Both the position numbers and the translations under genes were made by a program. The notes beneath the pieces are model-generated. The model made no database searches. It saw only the letters and a program-made list of their open reading frames with translations, and was not told the origin of the DNA. From positions 7,688,001-7,752,000 of the forward strand of contig JAPFFF010000002.1 in NCBI GenBank assembly GCA_039105265.1: a stretch of 64,000 nt of DNA, read 5' to 3'. The stretch is from Tritrichomonas musculus. Taxonomy: Eukaryota; Parabasalia; Tritrichomonadida; Tritrichomonadidae. Of this stretch, positions 10,106 through 20,478 are shown piece by piece (position 1 is the first letter of the stretch; each line of letters begins with the position of its first letter).

Positions 10106-10498
10106 ATGCCTTACACACAATTCGTTGAAGTCGGACGTATTGCAGTCGCTTCCTTTGGTCCACTCGCAGACAGTCCAGTTGTTATTGTTGATATCATTGA
10201 TGACAAGCGCGTTTTAATTGATGTATTGAATCAAAAAGATCAACGCCAAGTTATTCCAGTCAAACGCCTTCGTCTTACAGACTTCGTTGTCAAGATTGCT
10301 CGCGGAGCCGCTCCAGAAGAAGTTGTTAATGCTACACAAGCAGAAAAAATCGCAGACAAATGGGCCGCTACCCCATGGGCTAAGCGTATTGCCGCTGCTC
10401 ATGCAAAACTCCAACTTAACGATTTCCAACGTTTCAAATATAACAAGCTTGAAGCTCAACGCGCTAAGCTTATCAAGGAGAAATTAGGAAAGCATTAA
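10106..10498 (+). CDS. RPL14: 60S ribosomal protein eL14
   Basis: 130 residues, the usual length for eL14 in protists. The N-terminal half is the SH3-like KOW domain typical of the family (F-V-E-V-G-R-I-A, then D-S-P-V-V-I-V-D-I-I-D and a K-R-L-R-L-T-D-F block); the C-terminal half is a basic helix ending R-A-K-L-I-K-E-K-L-G-K-H. It acts in the large ribosomal subunit. GC content and codon use are richer than in the neighbours, as expected of a highly expressed gene. The stop lies in TAAA, the short trichomonad polyadenylation signal that often overlaps the stop codon. Confidence 0.93.
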   Translation: MPYTQFVEVGRIAVASFGPLADSPVVIVDIIDDKRVLIDVLNQKDQRQVIPVKRLRLTDFVVKIARGAAPEEVVNATQAEKIADKWAATPWAKRIAAAHAKLQLNDFQRFKYNKLEAQRAKLIKEKLGKH

Positions 10499-11104
10499 AA
10501 ATTTTGATATCATACACTTCTTAAATAATTTGATTTTTCTACCTTTTTTAGTGTTTTGGTCAAGTGAGAATTTTTTAATTTCCTAAATTTTCATTATTTT
10601 GATTTTCTAATACCTTTTTATGATTAGTTGTTTGCTTTAGATAATTTGCCTGCAATCAAACCAATGGCAATAATTTATTTTTCTTTAGCATAATTCATTT
10701 AAATTGGAGATGATCATCTCAATCGTGGTCATTTTAAAAGATGACCAAAAATACATTCAAAAGGTTTGAATTGGATAATGTGTTAACAATTTTTTGAATT
10801 TCTGATTTCTTTGACTCCAAACATATATAAGATGATATCAACAAAGATATAATCAAATTTTTCATTTTTATCTATTCATTGAAAAATTTGATATAAAATT
10901 TGATATAATTTATTGTATAAGGAATATATATTACTTTCGATATAAAATATGCTATATATATTCGCATAAGTAAGAATTAATAATACATGAGCATTAAATA
11001 AAATTTTTATAATATATCCTTGCTCTAATAAAAACCAGTACATAATAAAGTTTTAAATAATTTTTTTATTAATATAATAAAAAATGGCCTTATATTCAGT
11101 TAAA
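10499..11104. other. AT-rich intergenic stretch between convergent genes
   Basis: 3' flanks of eL14 and the UBX gene. Repeated GATATAA-like words around 10830-10960. No gene seen. Confidence 0.5.
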
Positions 11105-11746
11105 TTAATCTTCTTCTTCTTCATCCTCATCTTCATTTGTTATCACATTTACCATTGTCTTACCTTTAATTCCAGCTTGAGAAAATGTTTTTCCTTTCTC
11201 TAAAACTGTATTTAAAACCAATAAAGAAAAGGGAATTGGATCGTTATCTTCAAACATTTCTTCTTGACCTGTTACATATGTAAATAATTCGTCACAAAGA
11301 TGAGTTGGATCAAACTTTCTAATAATTCTTTTTGAACTTGGCATTACAATGCAAATTTGAACACCGTTGGCTGGTTCTGGACCCAAATCTTTAGCTGCTT
11401 GAATTTTATCTGCTTTTGATTGTAATTGGCGCGATTTAGCTTCTTCCTCCTCTCTTCTCTTAATAGCTTCTTTTTCTTCTCGGGCTTCTTCTTTCTTGAG
11501 CATTTCACATTGCATTCTTTCGTATTCTTCATTTTGTTGGGCACGGATCTGTCCTGATATGGTTCTACCTGGCTTTCTACTATTATCAGGTGGAATAGGT
11601 TCATCATCAGGGCAATCAAGCCCACTTTCGCGAATAAAATTACAACTTGTTCTAAATTCTTCCTCGCTCATTTCATAGAGTCTTTCAATTGGAACGCCAA
11701 TTGTTTGAAATAGTTTTTCCCATTTTTCTCTGACGATTTGGCTCAT
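11105..11746 (-). CDS. UBX-domain protein (p97/Cdc48 adaptor-like)
   Basis: 213 residues. Residues 60-125 are a charged helix rich in Glu/Lys/Arg (E-E-A-R-E-E-K-E-A-I-K-R-R-E-E-E-E). The last 85 residues fit a UBX domain: V-Q-I-C-I-V-M-P strand, S-S-K-R-I-I-R-K-F loop, D-P-T-H-L-C-D-E-L-F-T-Y-V helix, then P-F-S-L-L and the terminal strand T-M-V-N-V-I-T, and an acidic tail. The helix-then-UBX order is as in FAF1/UBXD8-type proteins, which bind the Cdc48/p97 N-domain in protein quality control. The canonical FPR-type loop is not obvious: in its place is PFS. The start is backed by an initiator a few bases upstream. Confidence 0.78.
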   Translation of the reverse strand: MSQIVREKWEKLFQTIGVPIERLYEMSEEEFRTSCNFIRESGLDCPDDEPIPPDNSRKPGRTISGQIRAQQNEEYERMQCEMLKKEEAREEKEAIKRREEEEAKSRQLQSKADKIQAAKDLGPEPANGVQICIVMPSSKRIIRKFDPTHLCDELFTYVTGQEEMFEDNDPIPFSLLVLNTVLEKGKTFSQAGIKGKTMVNVITNEDEDEEEED

Positions 11747-11751
11747 TTAAT

Positions 11752-11759
11752 CGTAATGA
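11752..11759 (-). promoter_or_regulatory. Initiator-like TCATTACG before UBX gene
   Basis: On the minus strand TCATTACG (close to TCAYWWTT) lies about ten bases before the ATG at 11746. Confidence 0.4.
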
Positions 11760-13118
11760 AATTGTAAAATAGGTACAAAAATTTACAAATTTAAAAATAA
11801 ACCAACCAACTTAAAAAATCACTTTTCCAATAAAACAAAAAATAAACCAATTTATCAAGCAGGAAAATATTATGATAACAAATATAATAACATATTTATT
11901 TTATTGCATTAATATAGAAAATATTTAATCATTTATGATATTTGTTTATATTAAAATACCAAGATATTTAGGAAACAATTTTTTTAAAAAATTGAAATAT
12001 TAAAAGAATTTGAAAAAAATTATTTGAAAAAGTTGATTATGAGATTTTATCAATTTTCTAAAAAAACAAGACAACAAAAACAACAACAAAAATTTCTATA
12101 TTTTTTTTTTAAAACCCTTTTTCATTTTCATTCTGGCCGTATTTTCTTTATTTGATTGTTGCTATATTGTCAAAATATATTTGATTTTTGGCTCTGTATT
12201 AGAATGTGGGAAATTTTGACAATGATTTTTTTTTTGAATGCTACTTAAAAAGTTTAATGACCCAAAATGATTATAAAAACGATATCACATTTAATTTATA
12301 GGTAACTGCTTTGTTCATCATGAAATCTTTTTTTTTTTGCAGAAGCGAACATCAGATAAAACAATCACAAGGATAAGCAATAGAGATGAATATGTATATT
12401 CATTACTTTTGTAAAGTTTAATTGCATATTTTAGAGATTGTTCTATTTGATGTTCGTTTTTACAAAAAAAAAGATTTGTCAAATAACGAGTTTTTTTGAG
12501 AAGTTCTGAATTATAAAACTATAAAAAGTGACATATCTTTTTTTAAATGTCTTTTGCAATTCGATTGATTTTCAAAATGCAATTCACCTTTAATTCTTCA
12601 AGAAAGCAATCTTCACTCAATACGATGCAATCTTCAGTCTATTTATTTAAGTTGCAACTGTAACAATCATGACCAATACAAATAAATTGATGATTTTTGT
12701 CTCTTTTATTGCGTTTACTCAATGAAAACCATAGAATTAAAAAGTTATTCAATTAGATGAATTCCTTTATTGAAGCTGATTCAAATATTTATAAATCATA
12801 TCATGCATGTGACAAACTTTAATACAGACAATACATGATTGAATAAAAGTTTATATTTGCATATGTGAAGTTTGTTGATATTGCTTTTACTGATTGTTCC
12901 TTTTGCTCTTATAAATGGCAATAGCTGACAGAGAATGCAAATAAGGACTTTTTGAATATGATGATAAAATCTAATATTTTTTTTTAACTGCAATTAGCTG
13001 TTCAAAATGCTTATATTTTGTATTATATTTAATACATATAATCATTTCTGTATATGAAAATTGCATTGGATGTTCAATAACCTTTGGAATTTAAATATTA
13101 AATCATATCAAAATGAAT
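11760..13118. other. Gene-poor AT-rich stretch
   Basis: No supported gene. Contains a ~145-bp imperfect palindrome at 12329-12475 (listed separately). Confidence 0.5.
12329..12475. repeat. Small foldback element, ~147 bp
   Basis: Left arm TTTTTTTTTTGCAGAAGCGA continues into ACATCAGATAAAACAATC; the right arm (about 12432-12475) is its imperfect reverse complement (GATTGTTCTATTTGATGTTC then a long A run). About 40-base arms and a 65-base loop suggest a MITE-like foldback relic. No clear target duplication seen. Confidence 0.45.
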
Positions 13119-13203
13119 ACGCCGATATCTGAAGCATTGCTACGTTAAAAGTGACTTTTTCTTTTGCCGATAGCAAGAAATCCGGTTTGGCGGTTTTTAA
13201 GGA
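13119..13203 (-). repeat. 85-bp inverted repeat, left copy
   Basis: Exact reverse complement of 14581-14665. On the minus strand it reads as the fragment S-L-K-T-A-K-P-D-F-L-L-S-A-K-E-K. See the right copy and the finding on permuted order. Confidence 0.85.
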
Positions 13204-13303
13204 AAAGTGCCTCCATATCAGATGATCACTTCACAAGCGCTTATAAAAAAATCAACTGTTCACCATGTCAAATGATTTCAGTGTGTTGGATCACTTCGCT
13301 AAT

Positions 13304-13388
13304 AATGATGTGATTTTGATGATGTGGCTTTGATGATGTGATTTTGATGATGTGACTTTGATGATGTGATTTTGATGATGTGGCTTTT
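13304..13388. repeat. 14-bp minisatellite, six copies
   Basis: Tandem GATGATGTGATTTT with variants ending GGCTTT and GACTTT, six units in a row. Confidence 0.8.
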
Positions 13389-13674
13389 CTCAAAAACTGG
13401 TAAGTCAGGTAATTTCACTGTTTCAAAGAAATTCAGTTCTTCATATCATTTCACCTAAATTCAAAGATTTACAAAAACTGAAGGTTTCACAATGAGTTTA
13501 AAAAATACTGTGAAACTGAAGATTTGCCATTGAGATCTGCTGTGTCTGGAACTTTCACTGATTTACAATACTGCGTAAATTTAGTGAATCTAAACAAAAA
13601 AAATCATATTTTCATAATAATTCACATTTACAAAAGAATTTAAATTTGTTTTTGATTTAGCCGAATGCAAAAAA

Positions 13675-13745
13675 TGGGCAAGCCGTGAATCGAACACGGA
13701 CCTTTTGTACCACAGACACTTATGCTGCCATTACACCACCTACCC
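13675..13745 (-). tRNA. tRNA-His-like gene (anticodon GTG), possibly degenerate
   Basis: On the minus strand: a 7-bp acceptor stem (GGGTAGG with CTTGCCC, two wobble pairs), discriminator A, D-arm GTGTAATGGCAGCA, and a perfect T-arm CCGTG-TTCGATT-CACGG. The best anticodon loop is CTGTGGT (GTG, His). However, the outer anticodon-stem pairs do not form (AGTGT against ACAAA), and the body resembles tRNA-Gly. It may be a pseudogene or a divergent tRNA. Confidence 0.5.
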
Positions 13746-14580
13746 TTCGCTTTATATTCTATTTTTATTTTATATATGCAATAATAAGGATTCGCATTTG
13801 TGTAAATCATCACAATTATTAGGATCATATTTTTCTGCCAAAATGATTTTTATCTTTCTTTTTTTTTTTTTTTTTTTCACACGTTTGATAATTAAATGAA
13901 TTATTTGATGTGTGTTATTACATGTAGCATTGTTATCTTCTTAATTTGATCAATCAGATTTAGCTCTCTTATAAAAGAAGTGAAGTGAAATATTCAAAAC
14001 AATATTCACTTCTTATAAAACAATATTGATTTTCTAAAACAATATTGTTTTGAATATTTCACTTCAGATATATCAATATTCACTTCTTATAAAACAATAT
14101 TGTTTTGAATATTTCACTTCAGATATATCAATATTCACTTCTTATAAAACAATATTGTTTTGATATTAAAACGATTTTCTGGCATAAATTGGACAAAATT
14201 ATTATTAAGATTGCATCAATTTATGCAAAAGATGTTACTTACATCTGGAATTATCATTAATGTTGGTCACTATATTTGGATTTAAACCAGACTGTATCAC
14301 AGTTTCATATTTAACAATACCAAATGATGTTGCATTTATAATATTTACATTTGGAATATCTTCTGAAGCAAAGATGCGCATCTTGGGATTAAAAAACATA
14401 AACAAAAGTATTAATTGGCAAATTGCTATTTGCTATATCAATTGTTTATAATGCTAAAGTAGTCATTGTCTATGATTCAAATAAGGAGAAAAGTAATGTC
14501 TTGATGCATGCATGCAAATTCACAACAACATGAATGTATTCATTTTGATATGATTTTGAATGTATAATTCAAACATGTAA
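13746..14580. other. Gene-poor stretch with AT repeats
   Basis: Contains a T run near 13858 and the 55-bp tandem repeats at 13978-14165. No supported gene. Confidence 0.5.
13978..14165. repeat. 55-bp tandem repeat with internal palindromes
   Basis: About three copies of a unit containing CACTTCTTATAAAACAATAT and then TGTTTTGAATATTTCACTTC. CAATATTG and the flanking arms make each unit strongly self-complementary, so the block could form hairpins or cruciforms. Confidence 0.75.
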
Positions 14581-14796
14581 TCCTTAAAAACCGCCAAACC
14601 GGATTTCTTGCTATCGGCAAAAGAAAAAGTCACTTTTAACGTAGCAATGCTTCAGATATCGGCGTGGAAGCTTGCGAGCTCAGCTGTAGCAATTGACTCA
14701 TCCACGATGCAAAAGGCTCACCTGAGTTTTATGGATTCTTTTATTCAAAGCAGCGAGTTTGAAATGATGCAATTAATTTCGAGACTTTCATCATAA
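14581..14796 (+). pseudogene. 85-bp inverted repeat right copy, within a short relic reading frame
   Basis: 14581-14665 is the exact reverse complement of 13119-13203. The frame through it runs on to a stop at 14796 and encodes about 71 residues with balanced composition (M-Q-K-A-H-L-S-F-M-D-S-F-I-Q-S-S), unlike the surrounding AT-rich DNA, so it looks like part of a former gene. No family recognised. The reading frame is blocked immediately upstream. Confidence 0.4.
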
Positions 14797-15272
14797 AAAA
14801 GGGCGAAAACAAAGCAATTTCTGGTGCCGCCAAGCGGCTTACATTGACAATAAAGAGCAATTTCAACTGATATTGATACCGGCAATTTCAACTGACGCGA
14901 AGGCAAATATATGCTAACTCTTCATTTGGCACTGGATATGCATAGATGCCACTTTTTGGTAGTCAATAGACTACATTGTAGATTGTATTTCTCCTGGTTG
15001 CATTCATGAACTGGAAAGCGATTGATGTACAAATCGGGCTCCATATGTTTGCTTATTAATTATTACAAGCGCAATCGTCCTTTTTCATCTAAAAAAAAAA
15101 CTTGTAAAATTGAATATCTTGTATTTTGATTTAACCGATCATTTTAGATCTAAATTTTATCAGAGAAACTTGAAACACGGGAATAATTTCAAGATTTCTT
15201 TGATTTTAAAGAAAATTCAAATAGAAGAATAAAACATTGCACTGATTATAACAAAAAAAAAAAAAAAAATCA
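14797..15272. other. Intergenic stretch, probable relic sequence
   Basis: 14800-15060 is less AT-rich than its surroundings, like the preceding relic, but has no sustained open frame. Nothing recognised. Confidence 0.35.
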
Positions 15273-15344
15273 TTCCGACACGGGGAGTCGAACCCCGATC
15301 CCGTGGATGAAAACCACGTATCCTAACCGCTGAACGATGTCGGA
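15273..15344 (-). tRNA. tRNA-Glu (anticodon TTC)
   Basis: On the minus strand: acceptor TCCGACA/TGTCGGA, discriminator A, D-arm GTTCAGCGGTTAGGATA, anticodon stem CGTGG/CCACG with loop TTTTCAT (TTC), and T-arm CGGGG-TTCGACT-CCCCG. All stems pair. The downstream side (low coordinates) has a long A run on the plus strand, that is, a T-tract terminator for this gene. Confidence 0.95.
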
Positions 15345-15445
15345 TTACATTTAAGACAAATTTGAAATATAATTTGTATGAAATACTTTATGTAAGAACA
15401 ACTTTTTCTGAAGATAATTGTTCTCTTAAAAATTTTGTTTCTTTA

Positions 15446-16753
15446 ATGACTGATAACGATTCAACAAAATTACTTCTTAATACATTTACCATGCAAAATA
15501 ACGTTGAAGCATTTGCTGAAGTAATTAACGAAGAAGATAATTCACAATATCTTACTCAAACAAATTATAAATTAATGTATTTTTTTTTTTTTAGTTGATT
15601 TTTTCTAACATACAGAGGAATCACTAGTTTAAACTCTACCAAAAAGCTTTTAGTACCTGAAGATAATCTTAGCTTAATTCATGTCGCTGCATATTATGAT
15701 AGTTTTGAAATGCTTTTATATTTATGCACACTTGGACTCGAACTCACCATGCAAAGTTCTGCATCATATTTTCCTCTTCATTATGCATGCGCTGGACGAG
15801 CTCTAGAATGCGCAGCCTTTATATTAGAACAACAACCTGACCAAGCGAGAGTAGACATTTTATTTTTTATTTATTTATCATGTTACTTTTATTTTTTTTT
15901 GTTTTATTAATTTCATGATGTTCAATATCAACCTATCTGTTTAGCAACATTTGCAAATTCACCAGACATTTTACAGATTCTTTTATCCAAAGGAGCGAAT
16001 TTAATGAGTCGAAAAAACATCGAAAACCACATTTTCCAACAAGCAATTCGAAGTAGAGCATATGAGTGCCTTTTAATGCTACTTCAGCACCAATGCAAGA
16101 TTGACGTAACTTCTCCTACATCACCATTAATGCTTGCAATAACAGAAGGAATGAGTGATGCAATTGAACCTTTACTTGATCTCGGCCTTGATCCTTATTT
16201 TGTATCATCAAATGGCTGCACAGCACTTTCACATGCATGCACCTCAGGCGATGTTAAAGCCGTTAAAATATTATGTGAAAGGATGGATATCATCGAAATA
16301 CCTGGAAATGGAGTTGAAAATTTTTCATCAATTGCTAGATTTGCAGTCAGCTCAAAGAATATAGATATTTTAAAAACTGTTTTAGATAAAGGATGCGATA
16401 TTAATCGTTATGATTATGCTGGCGAAATTCCTGCTGATGCGATTCGTGGAACAATCGATGATGATTTAGCTGTTCAGTTTATCGATTTGATGGTAAAACA
16501 CGATTTTAATATAAATGTTAGATCTGAGAAAAAGGATTCCTCTTTTCTTGATCGTTTGATGGACTTTGCAATGGTTGGAAAGTATCCAAAAGTTTGTGAT
16601 TATTTGCTTTCTCATGGAGCTGATGTAAAATATAAGTTTCCAGATGGAAAAACGCTTCTTGATAAAGTGAAAACATGGAAAAACCAGAGAAGAAACAACA
16701 AAAAGATGTACTATGAAATATTCTGTCATTATTATCCAGAAATCAAATCTTAG
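15446..16753 (+). CDS. Ankyrin-repeat protein, interrupted by intron(s)
   Basis: Three coding stretches make one ankyrin-type protein. The first ends at 15576; the second (15616 to about 15850) reads ITSLNSTKK...S-L-I-H-V-A-A-Y-Y-D-S-F-E-M-L-L-Y-L-C-T-L-G and F-P-L-H-Y-A-C-A-G-R-A; the third (from about 15917) has Q-P-I-C-L-A-T-F-A-N-S-P-D-I-L-Q-I-L-L and further ankyrin units such as C-T-A-L-S-H-A-C-T-S-G-D-V-K-A-V-K-I-L, to the stop at 16753. Trichomonads have very large families of such proteins, mostly of unknown role in protein binding. The first gap is a good intron; the second (about 15851-15916) is T-rich and lacks the 3' splice block, so it may be an atypical intron or damage. The start is the first in-frame ATG. 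Confidence 0.7.
15577..15615 (+). other. Short trichomonad-type intron, 39 nt
   Basis: Begins GTATTT and ends TTCTAACATACAG, close to the trichomonad combined branch-point/3' splice block (A/C)CTAACACACAG. Removing it keeps the frame and restores the ankyrin sequence (K-L-I then G-I-T-S-L). The 5' end deviates from GTATGT. Confidence 0.75.
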
Positions 16754-17012
16754 AAATTTTTAGAGGGAAAAATATTATTATTATATATATTTATATTTTA
16801 TTTTTATTGAAATAAAGACGATTTTTTTTTAATAACAATGATATTTATTTTTAAATCAAATATAGAATAATAAAATGACATTTCAAATCATTTAACAATT
16901 CATTATAATACATTTTAATGCATAAAAATATAAAAAGAACAAATGATCAAAATAATATTATAAATCATATCTACAGAGATGGATAGAATAAGGGAAATAA
17001 AATAATTTTTTT

Positions 17013-19754
17013 TTATAATTGCTCTTCACTTCTAACCATATTGGCCAAAGCAGCAATTTGTTTCTGATCTTTTTCAGATACGTTGAAACCAGTTTCTAAA
17101 GCAACCTCAAAGAACATCTTAAATTCATCAATCTGACTGATTGCGTTGGGGAAGTAACGAATAGCCAAAGCGGAATTAAATTTTCTCTGATTGAAATAAT
17201 TAGAATTAGAAGTGAAGTCCTCCGCGCTTTGAAAACTTTTTGAGACGACAATTGCCTTATTAAAGCAACTCTGAGCTATATTTGACAAAATTTCAGGGGA
17301 ACCTTCTTGTCTTCCTATTCTTGCAATTTCAAGAAGCAAACAAAAGTGACACTTCACTTCATTTCTATAAAACGTATTCAAATACTCGTATGGATAACAA
17401 TTTGCGATGTAATTCACCGAATTATTCAGCAGGCAATTAATTATCTCTTCGTTGAACTGAGAGAGAATCAAAGAAGGATTGACTCTCACTGACGTGTACA
17501 AGAGATACAGAAGTGGCAAGAAATTCTTTTCAGGGTCGGAATTCAAAATCACGTAAAAAGCGATTTCAGCCAAATTTATGAAATTGTTTCCGAAAACTTC
17601 AATTAGAGCACCGCAGACTCTCAACAGAGAACTGGTGCTCGCGAACACGAATTTATTATTTATATTTCTTTGGCAGATTTGGGCGATTGCAGTGACGAAC
17701 TCCTGCCTGTCTTGGATGCTCGACTGAGGGTTCAAAATCAGAGGGTAGCAGGCGTCGAGAATGAAATCTGATGAATTCTCATTCGATGATAAAGAAAGCA
17801 GAATGAAGTGAAACTGCTCATTCAAAGGAGTTCTCAATTGATAGTTGAAGAACGATACAAAGCTAAACAAACAAACCAAGTAGTCGCTTGATTGTGCCTC
17901 CTTCAAAATCAAAGCGCAATGATTCAGACAAAAGACGATCAATTCGTCAGAAATTGAATCTTTTTCAATGATTTTCAAAATTGTGTCAAAAGTGCCAGAC
18001 AGCGTGAAAAGCTCCCTCTCCGACACAGAACCAGGATTGCTTGGATTTCTGACAATACTCAAACAGCTTTGAAAAAGTGTCGAAATTATTTCAATTAAAA
18101 AAGTGGGCATCTCTTCATTCAATTTTTGCGACTCACTATTGACTAGCTTTACAATCACGTCTAACGGATCCCAGCAATGAATTGAGACACACAACGATAG
18201 CAGCTTCGGAATGATACTGTTTTTCTCCTCAAAATTTTCAATGTAATTGAAATCTAAACGGTCGCTTTTCAAAAGATCAACGGCCGCCAAAATGACAATT
18301 GGATCATTTGAATGGTTTATGCAAGAAACCGCTAACCGTGCAATCATGGGACAGTCAGGGACAATTGATATATAACGATACAAGTAGTATAGAAAAGATG
18401 CTTGAAGAAATGATATGTTTGAGTCAATATTCGAAACCGCCAAATTCAAAATGAATTGAATTTCATCCTTCGAAATTAAACTCGTAATTGGCTCAAGACA
18501 ACTCAATAAGAAAACATGGCTTTCAAATTCAATCGGGTCTTCAGATGGCCGCTCAACAATTGAGTGAAGTTCAGGTACCCTCAAAATCTGGTCAGCAAAT
18601 AACCTGCAAACAGACCTCACTGAAAAATCGCTCTGTTCTTTAAAGTCACGAAATTTGAATGGAATTAAATACGGCATTGAATTCAACTCGTCGATGTCTT
18701 GCTCGGTCAGACGTGCTGATGGTATTAATACAGAACTAACAAACTGAGGGGAACAAATCTCACTCTCAAAATAATTGGCCGAATAAACATCATTCTCAAC
18801 ATATTTGGCCGAACAAATATTGTAAATTAATTTTAACGAATAAAAACGAACAAATGAATCGTACGAATTGGCGTCCATCGCCAGCAATAATTGCATGCAA
18901 CAGTTAAACAAAGGAAGATACGCATTCACTTTAATCTCAGGAATCTCGTAATACAGATTAATCAGCTCTATACTCAATTTTAACAGATGACGATTTAACT
19001 TGCTTGAATTTTCAAATCGAGACTGAAAATAACGGCAATAATTCAATATCATTGAAAGAATAACCGCCGGCTCAAAAAAGTGTGGTAATTTAAATATGTT
19101 AGAATGGATGATTAAGTTCATTATTTGCGCAGCAAGTTTGACCGAATTAGCCGTGAATTCATTAATTTCAATTGAATTAACCGTCCCGATAATTATTGGC
19201 GTAATTTCATGCAAAATTTGATTGTAAAAAGTGGCCAGTTCTTCATCTTGACTTTCTTTTATATAGAATTTAAGAAAAAGTTTAAATATAAATAAATTTG
19301 AAACAAAATTTTTTTGCTCTTTGAGTTGCTCAATAATAAAGGGAACCGTTGATTTTTGTAAATTATTGAAAAAGTTGTCATTTGACTCATTTGATTGAAT
19401 TGTGAGCGCAATTTGATTGATTTGCCGAAAATAATCAATGATATAGGAATGAAATTGGGGAGGAATGGAGTCTAATATGTGGATAAGAGATATCGGAATA
19501 TTTTTGGTATAATTTTCATCTATGGTTTGACAATTTGAATAAAGAGTTTTTAGACACGCTTTTAAAACTATTAGTATTTGATTATAAAGATTTGGTTGCG
19601 ATTGAATTTCTGGATTAATTATTAATTGTATCATATATTGTAAAAATTGTGGTGAGGATATATAATTGGATAAAGTTTCTGTAGCTTTGTTTCTTTTAGC
19701 TTCATCGGAACTACTTAAATTAAGGAATTCTTCTAAAATTTGATTTTCATTCAT
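17013..19754 (-). CDS. Importin-beta-like HEAT-repeat protein
   Basis: 913 residues made almost entirely of short amphipathic helices in HEAT-like pairs, with no transmembrane segment or catalytic motif. The N-terminus (E-F-L-N-L-S-S-S-D-E-A-K-R-N-K-A-T-E-T-L) resembles the importin-beta N-terminal domain, in which a short helix precedes L-x-x-x-x-x-x-x-R-x-x-A-E-x-x-L. Length fits karyopherins (850-1100). It would carry cargo through nuclear pores under Ran control. Which karyopherin it is cannot be told. An initiator-like TCATATAA (19762-19769, minus strand) lies just before the ATG. A general HEAT scaffold is the alternative. Confidence 0.6.
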   Translation of the reverse strand: MNENQILEEFLNLSSSDEAKRNKATETLSNYISSPQFLQYMIQLIINPEIQSQPNLYNQILIVLKACLKTLYSNCQTIDENYTKNIPISLIHILDSIPPQFHSYIIDYFRQINQIALTIQSNESNDNFFNNLQKSTVPFIIEQLKEQKNFVSNLFIFKLFLKFYIKESQDEELATFYNQILHEITPIIIGTVNSIEINEFTANSVKLAAQIMNLIIHSNIFKLPHFFEPAVILSMILNYCRYFQSRFENSSKLNRHLLKLSIELINLYYEIPEIKVNAYLPLFNCCMQLLLAMDANSYDSFVRFYSLKLIYNICSAKYVENDVYSANYFESEICSPQFVSSVLIPSARLTEQDIDELNSMPYLIPFKFRDFKEQSDFSVRSVCRLFADQILRVPELHSIVERPSEDPIEFESHVFLLSCLEPITSLISKDEIQFILNLAVSNIDSNISFLQASFLYYLYRYISIVPDCPMIARLAVSCINHSNDPIVILAAVDLLKSDRLDFNYIENFEEKNSIIPKLLSLCVSIHCWDPLDVIVKLVNSESQKLNEEMPTFLIEIISTLFQSCLSIVRNPSNPGSVSERELFTLSGTFDTILKIIEKDSISDELIVFCLNHCALILKEAQSSDYLVCLFSFVSFFNYQLRTPLNEQFHFILLSLSSNENSSDFILDACYPLILNPQSSIQDRQEFVTAIAQICQRNINNKFVFASTSSLLRVCGALIEVFGNNFINLAEIAFYVILNSDPEKNFLPLLYLLYTSVRVNPSLILSQFNEEIINCLLNNSVNYIANCYPYEYLNTFYRNEVKCHFCLLLEIARIGRQEGSPEILSNIAQSCFNKAIVVSKSFQSAEDFTSNSNYFNQRKFNSALAIRYFPNAISQIDEFKMFFEVALETGFNVSEKDQKQIAALANMVRSEEQL

Positions 19755-19761
19755 GAATCAT

Positions 19762-19769
19762 TTATATGA
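19762..19769 (-). promoter_or_regulatory. Initiator-like TCATATAA
   Basis: Minus-strand TCATATAA, seven bases before the ATG at 19754; close to TCAYWWTT. Confidence 0.4.
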
Positions 19770-20478
19770 AATTCGGTTTTCATTCAAAAAATAATCATTG
19801 GAAATCTGAGATAGTTTTTTAAAATTTAGCTGATTTTTATATTATTTTATATTTTATTTTTATGAAATATTCATAATATATTATTTGAAATATGCATTGA
19901 TGATTCATTATTTGAGATATATTTTATATTGTTTTTTGAATAGAATCATCTTTTTGATTGAGAAACTTGTCATTGATGCATTCTTCATTTTTTTTTCTAA
20001 ATATTCAAAGATATTAATGGCCTCTATGAAAACAATCTAAAAACAATGAATACAACAAAGTGATAAAAAATCAATTATAAGTATTATATATATTTGAATC
20101 TGGGTATTATATAAAAATTATATAAAGAATTAAATTGCATTTCTTTTTGGATTAAAAAGTGTAGATACCAATGGAAACTTTATTACTTCTTTAATGCGTT
20201 TATTTTTTTTTCATACACTTTTACAAAATCAATGCTCAATATTTGAATTGGTAGGATCTTTGAAATCTTTGCAAAATATATAGTAAATTTAGTCTATAAT
20301 ATTAATTATCCCCAAAGTTATTGACAAAGATATTTATATAATTTTTTTATCTCTCACAAATAATTTTGAATTGAAGATGGATTTATCGTTACTTTTTCAA
20401 CTTTTTATTTATTCAATTAAAAAGAAAATAAAATTAATTATTTAGAAACAACTCTTAATTCTAAATTCAAAGCAGCAA
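19770..20478. other. Intergenic region between divergent genes
   Basis: AT-rich 709 bases holding the promoters of the importin-like gene (minus) and the Lys/Glu-repeat gene (plus). No gene or element recognised. Confidence 0.5.
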
